Shown here in pieces: positions 31,656-45,033 of a DNA stretch of 64,000 nucleotides. The DNA comes from Fennellomyces sp. T-0311 (lineage: Eukaryota; Mucoromycota; Mucoromycetes; Mucorales; Lichtheimiaceae): positions 372,001 through 436,000 of the forward strand of contig JALLLT010000029.1 in NCBI GenBank assembly GCA_025266875.1, in the 5' to 3' direction. The position numbers were made by a program, and so were the translations under genes. The first letter of the stretch is position 1. Every line of letters begins with the position of its first letter. The notes beneath the pieces are model-generated. The model ran no database searches. It was not told the DNA's origin and saw only the letters and a program-made list of their open reading frames with translations.

Positions 31656-34488
31656 CTAAGTGCCATTGTTCATTTCGCTGAGATCCCCATGCGACGATAT
31701 ACCGATGGATATAATACCGATGTTATACCCCAATTAGGAACATTTTGTTAGAGCACTCATACAATGAAACATGTCAACCTTGGCTTACAATGTCTGTGGA
31801 ATTCTGAAAAGCTGCCGCTATGTTGACGAGGGACAAAGAGCCCGTTCATAGCGGTGGCCAGGAGCACAAAAACTGCAAAGGTGCCAAATTGCTACATTGT
31901 TGTTCACCAGATATCGAGTTCCTTGTTTAATATCGAAAATCCGCGACCATTTTGCTTTGCTTTTATGTTGTTATATGGGCCAAGAACTACGCACGCACAC
32001 CTGTCTCTAACAACACGTATTTGTACGTATGTTACGCATCGAAGCTAACTTCTTTTTAATAGTAACATACAAAAATAAACCATAACGACCCAGGAATTCT
32101 TATAGATGCAGGCTTGGGCGTTCAGTATTTGTGTAGTTAAGAATCTATGTTCGTTGAGTTCTTGGTGAAATATAGAACATGTGTTTAAATACCGATGGTG
32201 TTGAGCCATGTACTACTGGCACCATTTTTGACATCATCCATTGAGAATAATTTCGAACCGCACAGTCAACATCTGCGCTGTTAGGTAATGATGTAATCTT
32301 TAGGAACTTTAAATTCAGGATAGGTAGACGAATTATGTATCGCAGTTTACTGAGAAGTAATTCACTTAACGTATATATTCCTGTCATAAATTATCAATGT
32401 AGCCCGAATTACTTTTGTACGTCGCCTTGGAACAATAGTTTCTCAGTCTACTATCAAATTCATTTAGAATCCACCACATATTCTATTAGATTGAATAGTA
32501 TCTATGGACTAGAATCTATCTATAAATATTATCGGCACTTTCTGCCACATTTTTTACTACCTTAGGAGGATGGTGTTTTGCCCTCCCAATACTATGTAAT
32601 TCTATTCATAAGGAACTCTGACGAACGTCCATAACTTATGCATTCCTCAAAATCATACTGCAATTAAATGATGTTTTGGCAACTATTATGTAAGTATACT
32701 GCAGATAAACGTGCAGTTAGCATGTTACGGATTAATTACTTCGAAGAATTATCCGAATGGTATTGATAGCACCACTTGTGCTTGATCGCCGCGTCAAGTG
32801 TGGATCAAGACGTTTTGCAATATTTATCATCAAAAATAATTGACACTAGCTTCGTTGTAGATTTGCATTTCACTTGCGTTGCTTACAAAAAATGTTACAT
32901 TGTCTTACTTAAATTGCTTAAAATAATGTTCGCTTGTTTGATCCGGCCAGTGCTTTACAGTGAGACCCCAGTTCTTGCAACTTGGGTATTTCTTCCCCCC
33001 CCCCCACGCACAAAAAGCTGAGGCAAGATTAGACGGTCTGAAAAATTTGGGACTAGGCATTAAAAAAACTTTCAGTATTGTTTTTAAGATAGATTCTGAC
33101 ATGGTTTCATTGGGTGCGCAACGTGCAAAGTACACAAATATGTGTTTCTGTAATTATCGACGGTGTACTACCTTTGTTGGCCATGGCGTAATTTCCTCCT
33201 TTCATTCTGACTTTTTCGCATTTCCAAAAAAAGCTTTACGTACAATTTCGTAGAGTTCGTGATTGCAGAAAGTGGGAGTCCATTACTTGGTTTCCTCTTT
33301 CTTTTTGGACTAATTGGGATTAATTCTTACCTATTGGTATTACTGAACACTTGGGGATCACTGAACATCCGTAAAAGCAAATGTTTGAAGCAGCAATGTC
33401 TCCCTTTGGTCATTGTCCAAAATTTGCGTTGCTTTGATCATGAATATACGGTTAGTATCTGTGAGCCTTCTTTCGAACTGCATTAAACTGACTTCCACCA
33501 TTAAGCACCGTCGGTAACAGCATTGTGTAGACTAAAATTGGGGCTGTGAATTTCTGTGATTTACATTTTATAATAGCTTTTCGGAACTGAAGGAAAAGCA
33601 CGAATGAGAAGCAAGCATAAGGACCAGCTGTATGTGATGCTTAAAAGTAAATCCACTGAAAGTGCATTCGTGAGCTGCAATGCTTTTCATTCTACTCTTC
33701 CAACTTTTACCTCATTAAAGCGCTACACATTCATAATTACGAGAAAAGTCAAACTGATCAAACTATTTACTGAGTTTTTGATTGACACCCCGCAGTAACG
33801 ATGGGCGTATATATGATTCGCTACATTCAGCGATAGCCATATGCTTATATTAGTGAGCACAGACCTTGATCACTCTCAAGAGCAAATCTGAGAAACTGGT
33901 GGCGATTATGAAAGCGAGCATGCACGTTATTTGTTGCTTATCTCACATACGAAAAGTAAACCGATAATAACGGACTAAAGTCAAGTATCTTTTTTTATAG
34001 TATGCGAATGTATAAAGCAATATGCCGCCCTTTCGCCTATTATCCATCTTGTTTGGTATTTTTGCAAATATATACAATCGTATTTCTCAAATATGCTTCA
34101 CTACCTATATGGTAGTTCGATAGTAACTCTTATCTTACAGGCCTACGATCGGCAGGTGCTAAATTGGCACCGTTGCTGATGGGCATAGTACGTACGTATA
34201 CCTATAAAATTAAAGAGCGAAACGTACAAATAATAATACTGCACGCCGCGCCTCTTTTTTGGCGACTCTAGCTCCCCACAAATCGCTTTTGATATCGTTT
34301 AACGTAATGACGACAAACGTTATGGTGGAACGCGCATTGTGCTTGGACATTTTTCATAAAAATGGTAAGCAGAAGTATCTGGCAGCATATTGTTGCTGTT
34401 GTTGTAGCATATATATATATTAGTCCCGATATAGAAATAATAAGCAAAGACATCGTCATTAAAATCGATAATCACTAAAAGTGACCGG
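31656..34488. other. gene-poor AT-rich stretch
   Basis: About 2.8 kb with only short, motif-free ORFs on both strands. A C10 run lies at 32996-33005. I see no repeats or terminal structures before the MITE at 34491. Confidence 0.45.
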
Positions 34489-34490
34489 TA

Positions 34491-34666
34491 CAGTGGCCGC
34501 TTTATATAACGATATGATGGTGCATCGAAAATTATATCGTTATATCAAAATATCCTTATATAAAATGGGATTTGGCAGAGATTACCGTTTCGGTGCATCG
34601 AACATTGTATCCTTATATCGAATTATCGTTATATTTATAAAGTATCATTATATGAAGCGGCCACTG
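34491..34666. mobile_element. TA-flanked MITE, Tc1/mariner/pogo type
   Basis: 176 bp with terminal inverted repeats that begin CAGTGGCCGCTT and extend imperfectly through ATATAA.GATA to about 25-30 bp. It is flanked by TA on both sides (34489-34490 and 34667-34668), the target duplication of the Tc1/mariner/pogo superfamily. The interior is AT-rich and partly palindromic (TATCGTTATAT motifs) with no transposase. Confidence 0.85.
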
Positions 34667-34668
34667 TA

Positions 34669-35578
34669 TTACAATTCAATCACGATTGTCACATCAGTTC
34701 CAGGTGAATACTATTGCCTATGATTATGTTTTGAACTAAATTACATTTGTTTCTAAGTAAGCGTCTAAGTTTAAGTATTACCTTGGGTAACAAGACTATG
34801 CTTAATACACCGTGTGCTTACATAACTAAGCGGGGCACAAAATTTATACCGTGCTCTGGGAATCAGCGGAAAATGATATCATATGGACTTATAAATCTGC
34901 AACGACATGGAAATACTCCTCAAGAGTACCTATATTCTTCTAGAGATGCAGAGAAGCATCTTTCTCAAAAGTCACTATTCATTTGGCAATGAATGATCTC
35001 GACGATTTGATCCATGTTTGGTAACCTTGGCATCGTACATTTTGCTCCAGGTTTTTGCTATATTCGTCGCATTACCCAGTATCTGCTTTCATTACAACCT
35101 AGAAATTTTTTCTCTTGTTGCATACGATAACGGCGCCCGTCAAAACATGGAGCTTGTGTGTCCTTTTTATCGTGGCCTGTTGATGCGGGGTGTCTACATT
35201 CCAAGCACCATTGGGGCGTGAACCTTTTTATAGAATTATCGAGTACACAAGTGTCCCACTTGGCAGAATTTGTTGGCTGATGTGAAACCATGCAGCCCTT
35301 GGCAATTATATCTGATGACAATCTTTAAACTTTCCTTACATTCCACTAATGGGGATATTTATACACTTTGTTATCAGTTAATTTTTCATATATATCATCA
35401 CTTTGTTTTCTCTACAGATTGCTAACGGAGCCCCACGATATGCAACGTTGCAAACACAAACCGCGTTGTACATTATTGGTAGCAGAGCTCCATTGCTCCT
35501 TATATTCATACGTTTTTTTTCGATGCTGGTATGACTTTTTGAATATGAATTGGTAACGATATATACAAATTTATGGGT
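34669..35578. other. intergenic, no gene supported
   Basis: AT-rich 3' flank of the 5-phosphatase gene; short ORFs only. Confidence 0.45.
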
Positions 35579-38500
35579 CTATCTATATTTGATTTGGTTT
35601 ACATCCCAGTTGACAGCCTCTAGTCGCTGCACCGCATCGCTCATATCGAAACCAGCGACATAATTTGCCTTGTGCTCTTGGACGAGCTGTGTGTATCGTT
35701 TCCGCCATGCTTGATCAACGTCATACGCCACTTTGGCCTTCTTGGATGGGTCTACGCGTTTGACACGGACTATATAACCTCCGCTGATCGGCCGATGGTC
35801 AGATGCAAGCACCTCATGGCGTTGGTAGAATAGGCTCTGGATATTGTTGGATCGGTATAAAATTCGATCGCACCAAGCTGGCACGCGTCTCTTTTCGGAG
35901 CTGTCATACGTTTCTTTGCCTGGGTCGTACTTGTATGTCGGTAAAAAGTGGATCGGACTTTCCTGGAATATCATTAACTTGAAGAACGGATTCGCTACCC
36001 GTTGCTTTAACAGCTGATCTTCCTTTTGCAAATACGAAAGACCGTCCTCCGCGCTTCGGCTTGCTAAATATTGTAGCACCTCTTCGCGATGCATGTCTAT
36101 GCGGTAGTTGAGATCGCCTGAAAGGAAGCAGTGTTCATGGTCGAGAATAAAGGTTCCATCACCTCCGCGAGGGTATGCGTCAGAATCTTCCTCGCGTGCT
36201 GGGAATTGTGCGTCTTTTAAAATGCCTTCGGCGTCTGCGTTGCGTTGTATATAGTGTGATTGTCCGGCTGCTAAGTGACAGTTGACAAAACATAGGGAAG
36301 AGTCGTCGATGCGGAATCGGATAGCAATACCTCCTTTGTTGCCATGGAGACTCTTTTTCATCACTTTCATACCGGTCTTGACAGATTTTGAATCAACGTA
36401 AGAAATGCGTCTAAGCTCCGTCGATCGCACAAAGATACAGCTAAATAAGCCCACAAGCTGATCTGTTTTGATCACGGTGTATGCTCCTCGTCCATAGTTA
36501 TCAGCAATAACTTGTACAAGGTAGTCATGCCACAGTGTATATCGATGTGTCAAAAGTTCATCAGCTTCTTGAAGTGTCTCAATCTTTTTGCGCGAAGCAA
36601 ATAGCGACCCTTTGTACAGAAAATATAGTTAGTCATCATATTACCGTCAACGGACCCCTCCTAGTAACTTACGAGCTGTTTGCTTCTTCGATTCAAGATC
36701 CACAATCTCTTGGATACCAACCACAATAATTTCCGGATCAGGATCTCGCATTCCGCTAAGCCATTCACGAACTAATAGATCGTCGCTGTACGATAGCTTC
36801 CCAGGCTTATTAGCATCGATGTTCCACGAGCATATTAAAATGCGTGTGTCTTGCTCCACACTGTAATCGGCTCGGAACTTTTCCATCTGTTGAGCTACAG
36901 AAAAACAAATTAGTGAACGTATAGAAGATAAGCATCAGTTATTAACTTACATCGCCAATGTTCTTCCATCAAACCATCCCAGAATGAAACGTATCCATGG
37001 GAATCGACACTGATAATTTGTACAGTTTTGTCACCAAGTGCAAGTCCAATGTCGTCGACCACAAAATTTGACACTCCTGAACTATGCGCCTTCCATACTT
37101 TGACGACAAGCCAGCGTTCTGGTCGGGTATCGTAGACGTAAATCATACCCGTATTGAAACCCATCCACAAGTAGTATTCTCCCACGGGTACCATGCACGA
37201 TATAGCATACATCGACACACTGATAACCTCCAGTTGATCCAATGTTTGCATGTCCCACACGCTTACATTGCCGTTTTCGTGGCCCATGAAGATTTTGCCG
37301 ATATGATAGGGGACCACAGCAAGTTGAACAATGTTGGCAAGTCCGTTGGTGATACGAATGCGTGGGGGCGGTTGTTGAATCTGCTGTTTATTGCCAAAAC
37401 GATGCACTTCAAACGTGCGACCCGTCGCCATCCAAAGGTCACGGCCAACAAGCAGTGCCGCTGATGCTCGCGGCAGCACTAGATGCTCTTCGATCAGGCG
37501 GTTACCGTCCATTACATCCCAGATATTGAGCACACCAGCATCATCAATTGTCCACAGCTCAGTGTTCTTGTATCGGAGAATCCAAGTAATCGCCTGTTTA
37601 TGTGTGGAGTTCGGTCGAGTCCATATTTTACCCGTTCTGGCATCAATAACCAACAGATCGCTATCCTTCAGGCCAGCCCACAGGAAACGGCCTTCGTCAT
37701 GAGGATCGGCAGTTGGCGCAAATTGCAGAGCGCTGACTTTATCATTTGCATCACTTTGTCCGTTTGGTTCGATCGTGTAACAGCACTGTCCGCTTTGTGT
37801 ATCCCAGATCCGAGTTTCATGCGCACCCGTTGCAAGGCATGGGCCGGAGATGGCGACAGCGTTCTTTGCGCCTCGATGACCAGTAGGAATGAGCTTTTCG
37901 CGTCCGATGACGGGCTTTTTGCGCGATGCGTTGGTTGCGTCGGGATAGATTTTATTAGTCATCTGCATTTGCGATCGTGACATGGCTTGTCGAGCGCTAG
38001 GCGTACGTGTGCTCTGTGATCGACGTGGACGACCACTGTAGTCCGCCGAACTCATCGAGTGTGACATCAATGTGTCGTTATCGGGCAATGGCACATCGTG
38101 GTGTGAGTGTTGGTGATGCTGATGCGCGATTCCCGTACCGATGGTGTGCGAGCGAGCCAGCGTAGAAGTGGATGGTCGAGGAGGTAACATAGGCATTCCC
38201 TCGGTCGGACGAGAAATACTGGGACGTGGAGGAAGGACAGGAGGTGACATCTCGAGTTGCTTGCCTATGATTGTCTCGGTGTGATGGCTATCGGGTATAT
38301 TGACTGCAGCAGTTTGTGGACGTCGCACAGAGCTATGGTATTTTTTGCTAGGCGGAGGCGGTGGAGGAGGAGTGCCGGCTTTCTTTGTCGCATCCTTCGG
38401 TGGAGGCGGTGGGGTGCGCGCAGGTACGGATTCGATACTGCCACTTGACGACGCGCCGTGTGCATAACGCATCTGTACTTGATGAACGAGGCGGTCATCC

Positions 38501-39111
38501 ATTTCGCTGTCTCCACTGCTCGTGCTGTTTGTCTCGCTGCTGCTTGCATCGCTGTCGCTTGAGTCGGACACTTCTTCATCGTCACAGAATGGATCCTGTG
38601 TATCGTCTTCGGAGATATCTGCTTGCTCCACTGGTCTTGGTTGTGTGTTTGTTGTTGATGCAGCAGCAGCAGCTGCTGCTGCTGCTGGTGGTGGTGGTGG
38701 TTGTGTCGCCTTTTGCTTCTCAAACTGCTGCGCAAGTAATGACACTTTCTGTCGCTGATCGTTTGCCTCGGCGGATTCCGTCGTGGTCAAGGTAGATTTC
38801 GACTGTGTTGGTAGTTTTGCAGGAGCAGGAGGCGTGCGGGACGGCGTGACAGATGGTTTCGGTGGAATTGGCGGTGCTTTGGAATTAGCATGCTCCGATG
38901 TTGCCATGACAGTGGATTTCGGGATCGGTTCCTTGTCACGGACAACTGTAGATGAGGACGACGCGATTGTAGGTGGTTTCAAGGGAGGAGTGTCAGGGAT
39001 GACCGGAGCTGGTTCCTGCTGAGGTATGGTACCGCTTTCCTTCTGCTGCCATTGCTTTCTCAATTGCTCGAAGGGTACGGGCTTTGGGTCATCATTGTCG
39101 TCGTTGGCCAT
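35579..39111 (-). CDS. WD40-like / inositol polyphosphate 5-phosphatase fusion
   Basis: Three exons, 39111-36951, 36894-36673 and 36609-35579, give 1137 residues. The first about 400 residues are disordered and proline-rich, with poly-Ala and poly-Pro runs and possible SH3-type motifs. A beta-propeller-like middle follows (HETRIWDTQSGQCCYTIE, ELWTIDDAGVLNIWDV, GNVSVWDMQTLDQLEV). The C-terminal 5-phosphatase domain has all main motifs: ILICSWNIDANKPG, FVNCHLAAGQS, FLSGDLNYRIDMH, VPAWCDRILYRS and ASDHRPISG. The enzyme removes the 5-phosphate of phosphoinositides such as PI(4,5)P2. The propeller-plus-5PTase order is known in plant and some fungal enzymes. The Met at 39111 (MANDDNDDPKPV) was preferred to an upstream in-frame start in a C-rich leader. 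Confidence 0.9.
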
Positions 39112-39963
39112 AGCTACGAAAGGTGGAACGAGCGTGAAGAAAAACGGGGGCGGGGGGGCTGCGAAGGGCAATTTTTCAGTTGCGGAGGATAGATATATCA
39201 TTTCCCGAATTAGTGCGAGCATAGCATGCTCTCGAAGGTTGCACACGACAACTTGCACAATTGCAGAATACTGAACTTTGTTTTCAAACTCGCCACCATC
39301 AAGAGCCGTTACTGCTTTTCTCCCACGTTGCTCATAGCAGCCATCATGGCTTCCTTTTTGTTGCCAGGAGAAAAAAGATCAGTATGAAACATTCCCAGAA
39401 ATTCGCTCAATCATATCCTCCACCAGGATCCCGTTAAAAAATTACCCAGGTAAGGAGTCGAAGCGTAGAAAATTGTGAAGCTTCTAATCACCTATCCGAG
39501 CGCGCAATAGAATGCACATTCCCTGTATTTGGAGACGTCTTGTACCACAGGATCGGCAATGAGGTCATTCTTTGAGATTGACGTAGTGATTATTTCTCAT
39601 ACCGGAAGTAAGGAAGTAATGTATAACTTTGATCCCCTTCCCCTCAACAAAAGAACTCTATATGGTCAAGTGCATGAGCAGTACGAGATCATTGCATATA
39701 CTTTATTTGGGTGGTCCTGAAGCGGCAACTATGGTAGCACAGATTAAGTATTCTTCTTCCGCGATATTAAATTCGATGCTTCAATTGCAGCATACTTATG
39801 CGGCGCTACTCCCTACGTGTGTTCCCACAGCACTTGGAATCAAAATCCTGAAAATGAATCCATTCAAGCCCTTGGCTTATCTTAATTCTCGAGATCACTC
39901 TGGTGCGTAGTCCAAGCTAGTTGCTAACTAAAAGGCTTTCAGAGATGAAATAATAACAATTTA
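39112..39963. other. 5' flank of the 5-phosphatase gene and spacer
   Basis: No supportable gene. A 93-codon plus ORF at 39629-39910 has no recognisable features. Confidence 0.4.
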
Positions 39964-40700
39964 TTTCTAAGTGACCAGGTGACAGATACCTGAGAACCAG
40001 ATTCTTCCGAAACCACGATGGTCAGCCCAGAAACCTAGATCAACGTGTTGAATCCCAGGCAATGTCCGCAAAGTGAACTGAATCATGAGTAATTATACTA
40101 TTTACCCACGGCAAGGTCTTCGATAACATGGTAACGATTGGAGCTGTAATTGATCCCGAGAACAAGATCGTTTTCGAGAAGTCGCTGGTATACAAAAATA
40201 TATTTTTATATTACATGTTACTACTTGGGAGCTTGTATCCCAAAATAGCTACCATTGACAGTTGAAAGTATGGTTGGAGCTCTAACTATCATATCGTTCA
40301 TGTAATTGTTTGCTACAATGAGATTCCAGGAAGAACCTTTCATGATGACCCAAAGATATGGAGACAGTCTTTCCGGATTTGGCAAGATATTGCAGATCCG
40401 CCAAGCAGCTGAACTATTGGTTTGGAAAAGAGGGTACCTGGGGCGAAAGCAAGAAGTTTACATTCGACGGAAAGTGAGTAGCGACTGAAAAATATAGCTT
40501 ATTTGTCCCGAGTATCGAGGTAATCATAGTCTCCAATATTAGTGAATTGGATTTGCTCACAGGCCGTACATATATGTTTCGCTACAGTTACCGAGTGTAC
40601 ACTTCCTGCATATTGGAAGTATTCGAGAGCCCAAGCAGCTGAACAGGAAGTAATCGATTTTGTCTGAAAGTCTCCCACCACAAACAGTGAAAGGATGCGA
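39964..40700 (-). pseudogene. decayed class 3 lipase paralog
   Basis: Minus-strand fragments in shifting frames follow the exon order of the intact lipases at 45034 and 51314. ALEYFQYAGSVHSVTVAKHI followed by CTACEQIQF corresponds to the YYMTLAGNAYC...NCPNC region. GKTVSISLGHH stands where VTGHSLGG is expected, with the nucleophile motif lost. NGSYFGIQAP resembles the TQGAPRVGN joint, and LPGIQHVDLGFWADHRGF then GRIWF resembles PSRLSGFWHAGEEFWIR. Several frame changes and stops separate the pieces. The match is by eye and weak in places, so it is a proposal. Confidence 0.4.
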
Positions 40701-41704
40701 GACCCCTATTGCAACTTATGATTAACAAGCTGGTATGTGGTGGTTTGGCGGATAAAGCTTTCGTCAATCCGTATACAGATGCGAGCAGCGAAATACAGAC
40801 GAGGAGTCATAAAGAAAAAGCCCCATTCTGGAAAAACTGGAGCACTGCGACGGAAATATGAATAGGAAAAGCTGTATACCCATTAACTACTTGGAATAAC
40901 TGACAGCCTTCTGAAGAAGACTTGGTGGGCTCCGCTGCTGCCAACGGAAGGTCCGACTGATAATCCTCGATGTTGGTAGCCTGGTTTCAGAGGGAAGAAG
41001 CGAATGATTAATGCGAAGAAAAGTTGTGTTTTTATGGTAGTACTCACATAAACCACTTGAAATCTACCTTGACAAGCCATGTCCAGATGCAAGCGCTCGA
41101 GTTAAAGCATTCATTACACGTTGCAGCAGAACAATTTAATCTGTCATACAATTTCAGTCATTTCTTGCAAATCCTTCATCTTATTTCTAATATCTTTTTC
41201 CTACTCTTATCTTATACTTCACATATTCTTCAACCCTTTTCCAAAAAACTTCCGCGATAACGAAAGAAAAAGACATTTTTCAACGGGTAAAAAAAATTGT
41301 CGATCTAAAAATTCTTCGTTATCGTGTTTTAGCCTTCGTTACATTATGTAACATTTAATATGGTATACATACCCTCAAGTCTTCGAGTGGAATAAAGAAG
41401 TCAACACATACTCGTGGCTTACACGCACCAGTATTAGGCAAGAGCTTTGATGTCTTTTTGATCTATATAAGACAAAAGTGCTAAGGTCTATTTGCTTCGC
41501 TAATTAACCTAAACTTGAAACTTTTTTTACTCTTTTAAATTTACTTTACGAACTATCGTTCACTAAACTTATAAAAAAGACTCTTTCGACTGTACTCGCT
41601 ACAGGGAAATCAAGGAATTCCTAATACAAATAACTAAGAAAAAACCGTTAAGACTCCACTCTAAACCTTTTAACAAAACTTTCAAGCAAATTATAACCCG
41701 TACA
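40701..41704. other. spacer with coding-like minus-strand pieces
   Basis: At 40990-40890 the minus strand reads ATNIEDYQSDLPLAAAEPTK then SSSEGCQLFQ, preceded by MACQGRFQVVY near 41080. It could be the 5' part of the lipase remnant or an unrelated fragment. The 41150-41700 part is AT-rich with nothing recognisable. Confidence 0.3.
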
Positions 41705-42830
41705 AATGTCTATCCAAAGTCAGGAACAAGTTATCACTGTAAACAGCATGACTGAAGTTAACAACTCTGCCGAAGAAAGTGGGGTTCAGGAAGAACAATT
41801 CGACCCATCGGAATCATTATGAGAATCTGGAAAGCGCTTGTCCCAACCAACTGTGCTGGCTACACGCCCCTTTTACCTCCCCCCCCTCTGAGCCTTACAG
41901 TGGAATTCGTGAAGTCGCTTGGATTGAAGAAATTCAAAGTGAATTTGTTGAGTATGTACACGAAACCCTGAACGAGAAAAGCAAATCCTTGCCAAAGCCA
42001 TCGGCAAGCTCGAAGGGCAACGGATAAGCAATACGAACTGCTTGTATAAGTGAAAAAAGAGCGAGGGGAGGTGCGGCTTTTTGAAGTCATGATTGAGATT
42101 TTGCCCATCATGCCGATCTTGTGGAACATTTTCATACCAGTTTTGGTCATGCTGATAGAGAAGCTCTGCATGAAATCGTTAAGAGCCGCTGGTGGCCCAA
42201 CATGAAGAATGACATTCAACACTGGATTTGTAGCTGCCCCAATGTCCACTTGGTGTCGACCACAATACACGTCGTGCACCAATGAAACAATTGGACGTCC
42301 CTGCTTCTTTCTCAATCTGGCGCATGAATTTCATCGGCAAATTGCCAGACACTATCCGGATCCTCGTCGCTGTTGACAACGCCAGTAACTGGACAATCAC
42401 TCGTGCAGTACTCAATGCAACTGGTCAAGCTATCGCCGACATTATTTTTGAAGAAATTGTGATGCATTTTTCCTACCCAGCCGAGATCCTAACAGACCGA
42501 GGTGCCAATTTCATGTCTAAAGTGTTGAACTTATATTTGGACCGTGTCAAGATCCACCACAAGCTCACGTCAGTATTTCAACTCAGGACAAATAGGAAGA
42601 CCGAGTGTATCAACGGCATATTGAAGCAAATGTTACTCAAATACGTCAATGGTGCTGTCGATAGATGGGATGATTCCCTGGAATCTGCAGTTTTGCTTGC
42701 CAAATACGAAAACACCGCACCACAGGCACCAGCCCATAGTTTATGGTATACAGCGTGAAACCGCACTTACCAGACGATGACTTGCAAATGCTCACTCCGA
42801 CACCTTTGGGTTGCTTGTATCTAGGTGGCA
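41705..42830 (+). mobile_element. truncated Ty3/gypsy-type retrotransposon fragment
   Basis: A gag-like start (MSIQSQEQVITVNSMTEVNN) at 41705 soon stops. After a large deletion, an integrase core is readable at 42282-42758: FIGKLPDTIRILVAVDNASN, YPAEILTDRGANFMSKVLN and ECINGILKQMLLKY supply D, D and E of the catalytic triad. Stops and missing protease, RT and RNase H regions show that it is dead. LTRs flanking this copy were not found. Confidence 0.75.
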
Positions 42831-43774
42831 CAGTGCGTATCAGGATCTACTGGTCGCTTTCGGCCCAATTCCAGGGTTTTCTGTGTCCAAACATATGTAC
42901 CGTAAGGAAGCGATCATATCCTAATAGGGGCAGATCTACTAGACTTCGGCAAATAAATACAATACTTTTCAACTTATGTTTACCACAGAAAATCCGAACA
43001 GCGCAATTTGTGGTTTCGCTCTCTGCACGGTTTGTATCATGTGTCTAGGCTCCAGTAAATTATTTCTCTCTGTATAACTGTACATAACGTACCTTGTTTC
43101 TACACACGAATGAGCGTGTGTGCATACTACGTCACAACTATTTGACACATGTCATACATGCATAAGGGGAGTGTCAAGCTAACATTGGCTTGGCCAGCCA
43201 TGAAGCGGGGGGTAGGCCAGTGCTCTGAAACAATGAATATACCCATTCGATCAGTTAGAATATCGTATTAACCATGAGAATGAACAGCTCGCCGCCTGGT
43301 TCTTGTTCATTGCCAAGGTAAAGGAAGAAAAAGGAAACACATTGCTCTTATTTCCCCACTGCTGTTTCAATTTACGCATCCTGCTATTCTTTCATCACTT
43401 CACTGACAACTGATATGGACACCCAATCGGCTCTATACCCAGGTTTATTCTATCACAACATCCAAACCAGTCATGTCACTATCATTGAATCAACAATGCA
43501 CATTCTATAAGCTAATCGTAGGGCCAAGACTTTCGACAATACCCCATTTGTCACCAACCATGTTTTCAATTGCATCCTCAAATTAACAAACAAACGCATA
43601 GCAGAACATAAGTTCATTCTATGTAACTCTTAGGCCAGTAATAGCTATGTTAAAGATAATTGACAACGCAAATGTCACGATTATCCACATGCTCGGCGAT
43701 GTATTTAGCTTGAAGTATCGGACACTAAATTCTAAGAGTGCTCTATCTCCAAAGTGGGCATACAGAGTAGGTTT
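42831..43774. other. spacer after gypsy fragment
   Basis: No gene or LTR pair supported. Contains the 3' flank of the ribosome recycling factor gene. Confidence 0.4.
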
Positions 43775-44723
43775 CTACGACTGGATCTCCTTGATTTTCG
43801 CCTTGATCAGCTCATCAACATCCTTATTGTGCTTATCCGTCAGTGTTTGCACCTATGAAAAGTAACTTAATCAGCACAATAACCGTACCAGAGTTGCTCT
43901 GCTTACCACTTTTTCCAATTTCTTAATCTCATCCGTAGACGCAACTTTTGAATCCTGCTTCAACTGCTTCATGCCGTCTTGCCTAATGTTGCGGATTTTC
44001 GATTTCATTTGCTCGCTCATTTGGCTGACCAACTTGGTCATTTTATCTCTTGTTTCTTTGGTTGCTCTGAAAATGATCTAGTCAGTATACATGACAGGCA
44101 ATCCCGCTGCTCTTGTCCTTACTTGGGTACGGGAACTCGGATCATCTCATTGTCAACAACGGGGTTGAGGTTAAGGCCGGATTCGCGAATGCTTTTATCC
44201 ACAGCAGATCGAAACTGGGCGCAGGGATGTTCAGCGTACTTGTCCCTTGTGCTCTGGTTCCTCCGCTACATACCTCAGAGTCGTGTACAGACACCAAAAG
44301 CGTTTGTGGGTCTCGAATAGTTACTTGGGCCAAGTCTCTCAGATGGAACGTCGATCCGTCTATCCGAACACGCACACTATCCAAGATCGCTTTACATATG
44401 GAGCTTATTGGTGAGCGTTAAATAAACGGCTTATTGGGAAGCATACCTGGGTTAGCCCTGCCGACACGTAGGGTCTTAAAGTTTTCCTTTAATGACGAAA
44501 TGGTGCTGTCCATACGCTCTTGCAACTTCTTCTCATCAAACGCACGAGCAGTGTCCGTGACAGGCTCGCTGCTCTCAGCTGCTGCTCCTCCTTTTTTCTT
44601 GCTTTTTTTAGCATAACCACGTTGCTGCAAATGTCGGGTTGCTGCACATTCGGTTGGTGTATAAAGAGCACGAATGCCAACATGGCGGGTCAACAATCGC
44701 GAAAGTGTCGGGGTGCTTGCCAT
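43775..44723 (-). CDS. RRF1: mitochondrial ribosome recycling factor
   Basis: Five exons, 44723-44447, 44389-44274, 44214-44123, 44066-43907 and 43852-43775, give 240 residues. The N-terminus is a mitochondrial presequence (STPTLSRLLTRHVGIRALY). The RRF domain then follows: FKTLRVGRANP joined to AILDSVRVRIDG, LRDLAQVTIRDPQTLLVSV, SIRESGLNLNPVVDNEMIR and a C-terminal helix (ETRDKMTKLVSQMSEQMKSK, DEIKKLEKVVQTLTDKHNKD). The protein splits post-termination mitochondrial ribosomes together with a mitochondrial EF-G. The second acceptor (44390) was chosen because it restores the conserved GRANPAIL. Confidence 0.93.
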
Positions 44724-45033
44724 CGTGTGTGTATTGTAGCAAAGGAATAATGCTGAACCTGCAGCACACACAAGCCACTACATTTTATGCTGATACTTCA
44801 TGCGCGATGGTTAACCATAAGCCACTTTCGTTGACCCGGTTCAAGTCTTTACATGTGCATGCGCGAAGATATTTATACTTTATTCAACAGTAAATTATAT
44901 TATGTTCAAAGTATCACACAATGGTATCTTCTTTCCAAAGGACCAGCCTTTTAAGCCGAAGGGCACGAACCACTGCTCGTCAAATCAAAGTAACTACAGT
45001 GAATTCTATAAGTCAGCAGCCTGATGTAACGTG
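44724..45033. other. short intergenic
   Basis: Promoter side of RRF1 and 3' flank of lipase A. No gene. Confidence 0.5.
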
